Shown here piece by piece: positions 1 through 12,000 of a stretch of DNA of 64,000 nucleotides. The stretch is from Aspidapion aeneum. Lineage: Eukaryota > Arthropoda > Insecta > Coleoptera > Brentidae. Every line of letters starts with the position of its first letter. The first letter of the stretch is position 1. Both the position numbers and the translations under genes were made by a program. Location: the NCBI GenBank assembly GCA_963576565.1, contig OY755044.1, positions 47,015,134 to 47,079,133 on the forward strand, read 5' to 3'. The notes beneath the pieces are model-generated. The model searched no databases. It saw only the letters and a program-made list of their open reading frames with translations, and had not been told where the DNA came from.

Positions 1-59
1 GCAGAAGGTGGAGAAAGACCTCAATATTCCTGTAGCTCAGCAGACCCTGGTACTTCTAG
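1..59 (+). CDS. Ubl4: Ubl4 exon, 3' part (ubiquitin-like domain)
   Basis: Reading from base 2 gives 19 codons of ubiquitin-like sequence (QKVEKDLNIPVAQQTLVLL) plus one base, ending at a GT donor (G|GTAATA) at 60. The LNIPVAQQ stretch aligns with LNVPVRQQ of vertebrate UBL4A. The exon probably extends left of the window, because the domain's first strands are missing. The AG at 3-4 could be mistaken for an acceptor. Confidence 0.75.
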
Positions 60-3000
60 GTAATATGACAACACGGGGCCGGTGCACTATCCCGACACAC
101 GATTTTTTGGAAAAAATAAAAATTACCTTAAAATAGACCTTCTAAATAACATTTTTCCAAAAAGAAATTTGCCGATTATCCAGTATTTGTTGAGAAAATA
201 AATTAATAAAACCTTAAAAAACACGTAAAAACAGCAATCGTACCTCACTTTTCTTTCAATTTTGACTCTTCTGTTTTTTCAACCCCATCAAAACAATATT
301 TGTCAATATCTGTGGCTTATATTTTGCAATGTTGCCACGTTTCCGCAAAAATAAACAAAGTAAGGAAACAACGATTATTAAATCTGTTGTTATCACCTAA
401 AAAAATAAAATTAACCAAACCTAGTGCAACCCAAGTAACCCAAACCCAGCTCTACCTAAGCCAAACCAAACCGAACTGAACGGAACCGACCCGAACCAGA
501 CTGAAACCAACCAAACAGAACCAAACCGAATGGAACCAACCCGAACCATATACTGAACTGAACCTGACCAAACCGAAACCGACCAAACCCAACCCAACTC
601 AACTTGACTGAACTGAACTGAACCAAATCGAGCGGAACTGAACTGAACCAAACCGAATCGAACTGAACCGAATTGAACTGAACGTAACAAACCAAACCAA
701 ACCGAATGCAACCCAACCCAACCATACCAAACTGAACTGACCCCAACCAGACCGAACCAAACCCAACTGAACCGAAGGGAACCAAACTGAACCGAACCAG
801 ACCGAACCGAACCCAACCAAAATGAACCCAAACCAAACCAAACCAAAACAAACCAACCCATCCCAACTGAACCCAAACCAAACCTAAATCAAGGCATCCC
901 AGCTCTACCAAAACCAACCCAAACCCAACCTTTGTACAAATAAAATGAAACTTATCCTGATCCAAGCCTTGCCTTTAATTTTATTGGCTAAAAAAATATG
1001 AATGGCAGAAAGAAGGGACAATCAAATCAAAATATTTTATTTTATACATACCTACCTGTGATGTGGCAACCTCACATTTTCAGTCGGACTCACGGGTACG
1101 GAATTGAGTAAAACCCCAGCAAATGGCCCAAAGGCCAGTATCATATATGCCCAATATGTATGTGATTTTGTCATATACGTAATTACGTATATGGATTTTG
1201 CTCGGGATTTTGTGTGCATAGAAATTGAAAAGTGTGTTTTTTATTAAAAAAACAATTTGTTTTTGAATTTTCTGTACCTAAATAAGTTTCAAGATTGCTA
1301 AATTACCACTTTCAAAAAGAATCGTCATCAGAAAATGTCTTGTTTTAGTGTCCGGATAGTGCACCGAAACCTGACAACACTTAATATTGAATGAAAAATA
1401 ACCTTATTTTCATATAAACTCAACACTGACAGGTAACAGCAAATATTGACCACAGTCATTAAATAAACTACGGACCATGAACATTGACCATGTATTACCC
1501 CTGATTTATAAGTTGCCACTCGTTAAAGTTGGGCAAAGTTTGGCCTTGCCGTTCGCAAAAGTTGGAGATAATTCATCTTTATCTTTCACTGTTCGAGCTT
1601 CGTAGTTGGCCACATACATCACACTTGGTTTATTCTTTTATTTTCCTTTTATTTTTTTTCTTTATGACAAAAGCTAAGTCAGAAAAGGTTAGAGGCTCCA
1701 TTTTAAACAAAGAAACTATGAAAAAAACCTTTTTTTTTAGGTTATTATTACCGAACAGTTGTGAATGGAACACAGCAGCCTATAAATGCTAAAATCTGTC
1801 TATGAACTGTGAACCGTGAATGGCAACTTATAAATCAGGGGTTATACTTTCAAACACATGAAACAAAACTGAAAGAGGTCAATAGTCACTATCAAACTGC
1901 ATCTACAATGTGGTTTATAAACCAGTCGCTATTAAGCAAGGGGTGAATATCTAACCCAAAGTGTGTACACTGATTGTGAAAATCCAGAATCTTTTGCCAG
2001 ATTGTGAGGCATTGTGTGTGTAAGATTGTGAGATAATGTGTAAGGATTGTAACAAGAATATGAGAAATATGTACAGGGTGTCCCAAATTGGGCACTTTTA
2101 GGGGATTTAATGTACTTCCAGGGGAGACAGAGAAAAACTGACCACGCATTGCGAGGCTCAAATTGCAAGAGAAGACTTATAGTGAAAACCGCATTTTGAA
2201 ATATCGTCTCGTCTTTGAGCTACGGGGGCTTTTTGAAAAGTCTGCATTTTGGAAGAGGGTCTATAACTTCGTTATTAGTGGAAATTTTGATTTAGAGTAA
2301 ATTGCAGTTTTATAGACTTTGTCACGAGGAATTTACCCGCTAAATTAAATTTTAACTGTCACTTTTATTTTTTGAGATATGACATAAAGTTGCATTGCAT
2401 GCAAATTAATTTTCGAATTCGTCATTGAATTCTTTTCAAAATGATGTATCATATGTCATAGTTTTATTGAGCGGTTTCGGAGATAATTAAAGTTTTTTGT
2501 TTTTGTCTAGTATGCGTTGAATGACGTCATGCGCCATTGACATGAAAGCTGGCGGTCAAATCCTACTTCAATGCTCCTATAGTTTTGTTGTCTGATGCTA
2601 TGCAAATCAAGTTGGCCTTGCGTCTTGGCATTTTGTCATTGTTTTCAATTGTTTAAACAATTTGACATTACGCTTTGATATGAAATAATTTTACACAAAA
2701 GCGTTTTTAATTTTATTTTGATGGATTAAAATGACATGTTAAAATGTTACTGGGAAAGTAATGATAATCGACAGGGCGCAGGAAACGTATATCTGCAAAG
2801 GTATCCCGAACGAAGACAACCATATATGGATATATTTCCAAAGTTGAAAAGGAACCTTGTTCAGTATGGCTCTTTTTCAAAACGGCGGGCCAAAATATAT
2901 GACGTTAGGAGAGACCGTGAGTTAGAGATAGGCATTATTGGTGAGTTAGAACAAATTAATTCGCGATCATTGAGACAATTAGAAGCTGCCACAGGTATAC

Positions 3001-6000
3001 CGAGAACTTCAATCCACCGAACACTTAAACGGAATAATTATAAGCTTTGAGGGCCGTCAGCTGAATTATAATATTTCCAACATATATTTTTGACTGTGTA
3101 AAATAATAAAAATACTGGAGTGCCTTGACCTGCCTCAGCACGAAATCATAGCGCACTAGAAATAAGTGAAAAAGCTGAATATCTCCTAAACCGCTCAATC
3201 AAACTATGACATATGATACATCATTTTGAAAAGAATTCAATGGCAAATTCGAAAATTAATTAAAATAAAGGCCATCCCATAAGAAAAAATGCAACTTTAT
3301 GTGATATCTCAAAAACTAAAAATGACAGTTAAAATTTAATTTAGCGGGTGAATTCCTCGTGAAAAAGTCTATAAAACTGCAATTTACTCTAAATCAAAAT
3401 TTCCACTAATAACGAAGTTAGAGACCCCCTTCCAAAATGCAGACTTTTAAAAAAGCCCCTGTAGCTCAAAGACGAGACGATATTTCAAAATGCGGTTTTC
3501 ACTATAAGTCTTCTCTTGAAATTTGAGCCTCGTAATGCGTGGTCAGTTTTTCTCTGTCTCCCCTAGAAGTACCTTAAACCCCCTAAAAGGGCCCAATTTG
3601 GGACCCCTGTACACCAATTGTAAGAGCTATACACCCCTCATGTTTAAGTATTCTTAAAATTTGCAGTAAATAGGTAATTCATTTAAACAGCAGACTTATT
3701 TTGTTTAGTTTGGGGTTAAGTTTAGGTCATAAACATTTTCCATTTCAAAACCCTAAACTAAACTACATAAACCAAGAATTTCTTGATAGAAGAACTTAGG
3801 TTTATAATAATACACCAAACACTGACAAATTCAAAATGATGGTTAAAAACCAAACATCTAGCAACCCTACCTGTTCAGGTTAGGTTAAAAAACAAAAAAA
3901 AAGTGATAAAGAACCAGAGGCAGGTGAAACTAAAAAAATGATGCAGTAAATAATGAAATGGTTTTAAGTCAAGTTGAGAAAAACAAGCTTTACCTTTATT
4001 TTTTCAATGTTATTTTTATTATTAGGGGCTGTTCAAAAGTCATCAAAACTTTCATTGTGTTACAATGGGATGGAGGAACAGAAATTTTTTTGAGTTACAT
4101 GATTTGAAAATGGTCTATCTTTCTTGATTGTTAAATAGTGTGAGAGAGTCGAACCTAACCACAAGTTTTATTGTTATACCCGAGGCGGAATTCACTACCC
4201 ATTTTCTGTACATGTATTGCACATTACTATGAAAAATGTCAAATAATGCGAGTAATGAATAACAATGAATAGTAATGAAAAATAATTAAAAGTAATGACA
4301 AGTAATGAAAAGTAATGCCAAATAATGAAAAGTAATGCCAAATAAGGAAAAGTAATTTTATTTTATTTTTTTATTTTTTATTTTCAACGGTCATGCCATT
4401 TACAAAAATTTAAATTACAATAGTATGAACTATAACTAATAGTATTATGTAGTAATAATTATTGAGCAAATTTTTTCACAAACTTGTTGAATTGTTGTAA
4501 AGTTACATTAACTAAATCTACATCGATTTTATTTAAAGAATTTGCCATTCTAGTAAGAGGAGAGTTTATCCCATGTGCAGTTCTATGAAATTGCACAAAC
4601 AATAAAGAATAATTTCTAGTCTGTCTTTGTGGAACTTGAAAAGAGATCATTTCTAATAAGTTAGGACAATCAACATTATTATTTATAATTTTAAACAGTA
4701 ACCTGGTATCCATCATAAACCTCCGCTTTTCCAAAGCTTGAATACTCAATAAATTCTGTAGAGATATTTAGTCAATATGATCTTTTGGTATTTTTAGTTT
4801 GTAGTTTATTAACCTTAAAAACCTACGCTGAATTTTTTCTAACATATCTATATATTTAAAATAGTGTGGATTCCAAATTTGACTAGCATACTCAATCAAT
4901 GATTGCACCAGAGAACAGTACAACAATTTAAAGCAATATATGTTATTGAATTCCTCTAAAGTATGCCATCAAAAATAACACCTAAGTCCTTAATTTGATC
5001 CACACTGTTTAAAGTAGTAGAATTTAAGATGTAGTCAAATATTATTGGTTTATGAATTCTGAAATATCTCATGACACTACATTTGTTTAAGTTCAATGAT
5101 AACTTGTTATTTTGGCACCATAAATTAAAGCAGTCTAAATCTTCTTGAATTAATAGGCAATCTTGATGACATCTAATTACTAAATATAATTTAAAATCAT
5201 CTGCAAATAGTAAGAATTTACAGTTTTTTACACAGAAATAGAGATCATTGATAAATAAATTAAATAAAAGTGGTGACAAATGTCCCCCTTGAGGCACTCC
5301 TGAGCAAACTTCAATTCTAAATGAATGAATATTATTTATATTAACAATTTGAGTTCTTTTGCTTAGGTAGCTCATAATCCATCTAAAGAACCCTCCAGAG
5401 AAGCCATGATGTTTTAACCTACTTAAGAGGATCCTATGGTTAATTTTATCAAAGGCTTTAGAGAAATCCGTGTGGATTGCATCCACCTGACAACGGCTCT
5501 CCAAAGCCTCCGATATATATTCTGTGTAAATAAGAAGATTACTTACTGTCGATTTACCTCTCTGAAACCCATGTTGTTCTTGGCAGAGAAGAGGTGATAA
5601 TAAAGGAGTTATTTTATTTGTTACTATATGTTCAAATATTTTGCTAAATAAACTTATTTTCGAAATCCCACGATAATTTTCGATTTTTTCCTTATTACCA
5701 CTTTTAAATATGGGAGTTAAGAAGCTAATCTTCCATTTTTCTGGAAATTCCCCTAATGATAATGACTTAGTAAATATTTTGTGTAAAATTGGTGCCAAAA
5801 TAAACCTACAGTTATATATGAAATCCCGAGGAATGCCATCGGGGCCTTTTCCTAGAGATCTTTTGAGTTTTTCTATTGCATTATATACATCAATTAAATC
5901 TATATTTATATCACATAAGTTTAAGTCGGAGGGTATGCCATGATTAACCTCAAAATCAATGTCATTTTCTAAATCAGATTCATAAACATCGCCAAAAAAA

Positions 6001-9000
6001 GTGGCAAACATGTTGGCTATATCTTGTGCATCTGAAGATGTTTCATTACCATATGACATAGTATTAGGTAAGGAACTGGAATTGTTTTTATTTTTTGCAT
6101 ATCTCCAAAATTCATTTGGATTGACTTGCATATTTATTTCTAGATTGTTGATAAATAATTCCCGAGACTGTGTGTATGATTCTTTACAGTCACGACGTGA
6201 TGTCATAAACTTGATATAGTCATCGATCGAGCCACTCTTTTTGTATTCCTTGTGTAAAATTTTTTTGGTAATTATCAATTCTTTTAAATTATTTGGCATC
6301 CAGCTTGGAAAATTTGACTTCTTTGCCCGACAAATTGGCACAAACTTATCTATTGTATATTGAAGTTCATTATAAAATTTATCAACCATAGTATTGATAT
6401 CTGATTCAAACATATCATCCCAGTTGGAGCATGCTAAATGATGATTGATGCCTTCATAATTTGCATATTTGAAATTGTAAAATTCATAATCAAAAGAAAG
6501 AGATGGTTGCTCTGGCTGAATGTCAATATTTATCTCCAATGCTGGATGCTTCTGATCTAATCTTATAAATGGATCATTTACTACTACTACACTTAAGTTA
6601 TTTTGATTGCTAAAAACTAAATCTAGAGTATTACCATATATATTTGGTACCTTGTTGTGCTGAAAAAAATTCAAAAATGAAAAAAAGTCGGAAATACATT
6701 CAGACTTTTGTACCACCAACAGAAACAACTACTCCGAGGGAAAATACCCCTACCGGCATTGAATTATACTGCTGGCTTGATGCTTTCGTTGGGAACTTGT
6801 TAAAGCTGTTTTGTTTTCACTATCTCCAACGTCGATCACAGGGATACGAGTGATCCCCGTCTGGAACACGTCCTGATAGTCAGGAACAACTGTGGATTGG
6901 CATGGATCAGTTGTTCCTGACTATCAGGACGTGTTCCAGACGGGGATCACTCGTATCCCTGTGATCGACGTTGGAGATAGTGAAAACAAAACAGCTTTAA
7001 CATTCAGACTTATTATTCATTTGACCAGTTGCCCAACAACCATTTTCCATATTGCACCAATATATCCTAGGCAAGTTGAAATCGCCAAGCAAAAATATAT
7101 GATCAAATTTTTGACTGCACAAAATATCTTCAACTGAGTCACAATATGCTTTATATTTTTCACAAGGTGTAGATGGGGATAGATAGACACAACCTAATAG
7201 TACTGTTTTGTTTCCAATAGTAACTCTAATAAACAAATTTTCAATACAGTCATCAGAACCAAGAACAACAGAGCAATAGCATTTTTTAATAGCAATCATG
7301 ACGCCACCCCCTCTCTCACAATTACTGGTATTCTGAGAACGATCACATTTAAAAACATTATAATTACCTAATCCCAACATATCAGGTGTTATTAAATCAT
7401 CCAACCAGGTTTCTGTAAAAAGAAATACATCATATTGATCTATTACAGCTGTTTGCTGAACATCATTTTTTTTGTTTTTAATACTACAAACATTTTGATA
7501 GTATAATGAAAGTTTTACTATTGAAGCCTTTTTGGAGGCATGCTTTGAAAATTTCCCACATTCTGACGATTTTGGATTCTCCTACCGCCAAAATTGAATC
7601 TTCTAATCATCACATTTCTTGCCCAAAAATCTGGATCCATAAGTTCATCTGCAATTGAAAGATCTATGCCCACCTTGAAGGATGAGCTATAGTCCCTTCA
7701 TTTAATAATTTGACAACTATTTTATCTTCACCTGTTAATCCAGTTTTATTTAGTAAATAATCTCTAATAACAATATCTGTGGTTGTTTTTGCCACTCTAC
7801 CGACATAAAACCATTTTTTTGAGGGAATTCCAGCAAAACTGTTGTTATCTAGTTCATTACTTGACATTTGCCTTTGCCCTCTAAAAGAAAATGATGGTTT
7901 TTTGAAATTTTGACTAGCATTTTTATAGTGCATAGCATTTTGTATTGAGTTATTAACCTGGCTCAGTGTGAAGGTGGAAGCTTTGTCTATATTTTGATCT
8001 TGAATTACATTTTTTTAATGGGGGGTTTGGGTATTGGATCATGTGAGTTTTCATTGTTTGTGGCTTCCTTATCTGCAGGAACATGGTTAGATTGGCTTCG
8101 AAAGGATGGTATCAGCATATCTACACTGTTTATTTGATGATCGTGATAAGTTGAAACACTCTCTTTTTGGTTAGACATTATTTTGACCAGCTCTTTGTTG
8201 GATTCAATGATATTAGATGAGAATTTAGAGAATTTTTCGTAGATTTGGCTTTCTACCTGACTGACTGCATTTTTTGTAATTTTCTGGATATCCTCAATAA
8301 CAAGTAATGCCAAATAATGAAAAGTAATGAGAAATAATGCGAACCACATTTTGTACATGTATTGCGAGAGTGAATTCCCCCTCAGTGTCAGTATTCTTGA
8401 AATCTCCCCGAGGAGTACTCCCTCAAAATCAGGTGAAAGTCAAACTGCGCAGGCGATGTCACTTGATTTCCGCATCTCTATTGGTCCTCGCTCGAATTTT
8501 GAGGAGTACTCGCTCGGGGAGATCTCAAGAATAACGACACAGTTATACCTAGATATTTTTGTACCAGTGTCAATGATCAGGAAGCAAAAGAACTACAAAA
8601 ATCAATATTTAGAGTCAAATTACTAGTCTAAAAAAGTAACCATATTAAAGATGTGTAAAATGAACAAAAAAAAATGGAGCTCTGGCAAACCATCTCACTG
8701 ATTTTGATAATTTTTGGTACATTTATTCTACCCATAGAGTAAAAAATACCAAATTTTAAGTTTTTAGCTCACACATATACTATACGATAGTAGTGTGAGC
8801 TATGGTGATCCTAATTTTTTCGAGAAAAAAAAAGTTGCTCCGATTTCAAAAATTTTGATATATCTTTGCGTTTCAGATGATTTTGAAACTTTTTTGTTGC
8901 GCTGGCTGTCTGTCTGTCTGTCTGTATGTCTGTCTGTCTGTATGTGTGTCTGTAACGACCAACGCGCATAACTCAAAAACCTCTTGGCCGATTTTAATGA

Positions 9001-12000
9001 AATTTGGTACCTAGGCTGAGTCTTGGGTCGAGATGGTCCCATTTAAAAATGAACAAAATCCACCGAACACAAACCAAATAAAAGGGTGGGGGTAGATTTC
9101 AAAAATTAGAGTTTATGTGAAAATATGGCGCGTGTGATATTAAACGAAAGGTAATTGAGTCTGCAGTTAAACAAAATACATTTTAATTTATTTTAAAAAA
9201 AGGGTGGGGGTATATTTTAAAAATTAGAGTTTAAGTGAAAATATAGCGTGTGTGATATCAAACGAAAGGTAATTGAGTCCGGAGTTTAACAAAATACATT
9301 TTAGTTTTTGTTTTCTTTAAGGGTGGGGGTAGATTTCAAAAATTTGAGTTTAAGTCAAAACATGGCTTGTGTGGTGTCAAACAAAAGGTAATTTAGTCTG
9401 GAGTTGAATAAAATGTATTTCAGTTTTTAGTTATATTAGCTCACACGTACAAAATAACTATAGTACCTAGTGTGAGCTTAGGGGCCCATATATTGGCAGA
9501 GTATTTTGATACTTAAGTAGTTTGTTTTAAATTAAATTTTAAGAATCAAAACCTGCCATTTTGGTTGAAACATGTATAAAATACTCTGCCAATATATGGG
9601 CCCCTAAGCTCACACTAGGTACTATAGTTATAGTGTACGTGTGAGCTATTATAACTAAAAACTGAAATATATGTTATTCAACTCCAGACTAAATTACCTT
9701 TTGTTTGATACCACACAAGTCATGTTTTGACTTAAACTCAAATTTTTGAAATCTACCCCCACCCTTAAAAAAAACAAAAAACTAAAATGTATTTTGCTAA
9801 ACTCCGGACTCAATTACCTTTCGTTTGATATCACACACGCCATATTTTCACTTAAACTCTAATTTTCAAAATGTACCCCCACCCTTTTATTTGGTTTGTG
9901 TTCGGTGGATTTTGTTCATTTTAAATGGGACCATCTCGACCCAAGACCCAGCCTAGGTACCAAATTTCATTAAAATCGGGCAAGCGGTTTTTGAGTTATG
10001 CGCGTTGGTCGTTACAGACAGACATACAGACAGACGGCGCAACAAAAAAGTTTCAAAATCATCTGAAACGCAAAGATATATAAAAATTTTTGAAATCGGA
10101 GCAACTTTTTTTTTCTCGAAAAAATTAGGATCACTATAGCTCACACTACTATAGTATAGTAGTAGTGTGAGCTAAAAATATATCATAACAAAAACATTTC
10201 ATGTAAAAAAAGCCAAGTACGCGAAAGTGGTATTCCGTAAAAAGAATTGAGATAAAAGTAAAGCCAAGTCCAATACAAATTTCAAAACGAATGGTTCTTA
10301 CTAGTTTAGAAGGCTCTGTAACGAAATAGCGCGTATCAAAATAGCGCCTATCAAAACAGCGCTTTTCAAAACAGCGCGTGTTCAAAATAGCGCGTATCAA
10401 AATAGCGCGTGTTTATAATAGCGCGTGTTCAAAATAGCGCGTGTTTAAAATAGCGCGTATCAAAATAGCGCGTGTACAAAATAGCCCGTCCCAGGTTTGC
10501 TTAGGTATATTCACCTAAACAGTTCGAGCAAGGTCAGATAAGTTATATTTACTTAACCGTTAAATAAACCGATGGCTTGCTATATTTAACACAACTCATA
10601 TAGTTCGACTAAGGCGTCTCTTTCTAACATATTTTTTCAAAAAAAAAACTTCTCTGGCTTATTTTCCGGGATCCTAGTGTTTAATGCTGCCAGTTATTTT
10701 TCTTTTTTTGAATTTTTTGGAAAACCTAACCTTGAAGTTTGTTTTGATATTTTGGGCTTTCTGCAAAAACCTTCAAAAAGGAAAGTCCTGTTTGGGAAAA
10801 ATTCCGATCAGGTGATAACTTCTCCCTTTGTTGAAAGTTATTTTCTTTTTGCTCGCGCTGGGAGTTTGAAGCGCCACCCTGTGTGTGACAGGGGAATGAA
10901 GAAAACCACTTCCGCCAAAAAACCAAAAGAAGTCACACGTGTTTTCGGGTTGAAGACCGAAATTCCAGTCGCAAGAAGGGGCGGTGCCGCCAGTGAAAGT
11001 TTGAGACTGCTGCAGAATTACAGAAGGTAAGCTTCTAGCGTGTTGCCGATTTTTTCCTTTGTTTTTTAGTTTAATAGACTCTGTTTTCCCAGGCGGGGCG
11101 AATTTAACTTTGGGGTTAATTTTTTGGGATATCTCTAGTTTTTCTCCCCTTCAGGGCTCAGATCTCTATTTGGTCCTTCAGACCCTTATGTTTTGAAAAA
11201 GCCCTTTGGATTTTACAGTTTTTTTTTGGTAAAAAATTGGTAATTTTATAGTTTTTTTGCAGCAACCATATTTTATCGTTTTTTTTGCCAGATTCGGACA
11301 TTGTTGTTTTTTACCGGTTTTTTTTTAGAGTCCGCATGGTTTTGAAGGTTGGTTTATGACCTCGTGCGGCGATAAAAAAAACCCCCGTTCGACATTTGGC
11401 TGCGGCCCGGGCCCCCGTTCTTTTTCTTGCTGGCTGACATTTCATTGACGTTTGTGTGTTCTAACCTCACAACTTCACGTGTTGTTTTGTTTACCCCCGG
11501 GGTTAGAAAATTGTTGATTATTCGTCGGGTTTCGAATTTGTTTGTGTGAAATCCGTCGAAATTTACCTTCGTTTTTTGCTTTCGTTAAGCGCGAGATTGT
11601 TGCCGCGTTCATAGCGAACCGTACCCGGGTGTTGTTAGCGGATTTGTCGCGAAAAAACCTACTTTTTTGTATCTGATAAAAACCGCTTTGTCATGTCTGA
11701 CATAAAAGTTTTGAAAAAACAACAAAATAGCGTTTTTAATAAATTAAAAACAACTTATAATAGAGCCGTCGAAGCCCAGGGCAATGCAGAGAAGGCAAAA
11801 AAGTTAAAACCCAGATGGGAAGATGTGCCTTCTCTGGCAAGTCACTTCGATGCATTGCATTTTGAAATTATAAGCTTGGATAGTAGTGATCAGATACAAG
11901 AAAGTCAGGAAACTTTAGTGCAGGAATTTGATGAAATGAAATACACAATTAGATCGATTTGTCGTGAGCTCTATCCGGAGGATTACCAAGATGCCTCACA

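Larger units (their letters stand above)
4357..8301 (-). mobile_element. 5'-truncated CR1/Jockey-type LINE
   Basis: Minus-strand order is ORF1 remnant (8301-7664), endonuclease (about 7510-6997), reverse transcriptase (6728-4956), C-terminal region (4749-4459), then an AATAAA-rich tail at 4357-4385. It is flanked by a 27-bp direct repeat with one mismatch (4330-4356 and 8302-8328); because the target was a tandem repeat, the true duplication may be shorter. ORF1 begins abruptly at the 5' junction, so the copy is 5'-truncated. Confidence 0.8.
4181..8541. mobile_element. Composite host element of the LINE insertion (flanking 8-bp repeats)
   Basis: GTTATACC occurs at 4173-4180 and 8542-8549. 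Matching inverted pieces (GGAATTCACT near 4187 and AGTGAATTCC near 8370, each next to TGTACATGTATTGC) flank the tandem AAGTAATG tract into which the LINE is inserted. The inner TIR pair is clear. Treating the whole interval as one transposed unit is an inference from the 8-bp repeat. Confidence 0.45.

Noticed and set aside
421..930. Telomeric repeat
   Set aside because: Arthropod telomeres are TTAGG; here the pentamers are mainly AACCG/AACTG and highly variable, and the array is enclosed by a transposon with a target duplication.
421..965. Three minus-strand ORFs of 85-169 residues over the pentanucleotide array
   Set aside because: Translations are simple G/S/V/F/W periodic strings produced by the AACNN repeat; no protein features.
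8327..8626. Two plus-strand ORFs of 65 and 99 residues
   Set aside because: They lie over a foldback MITE and repeat tract and show no family resemblance.
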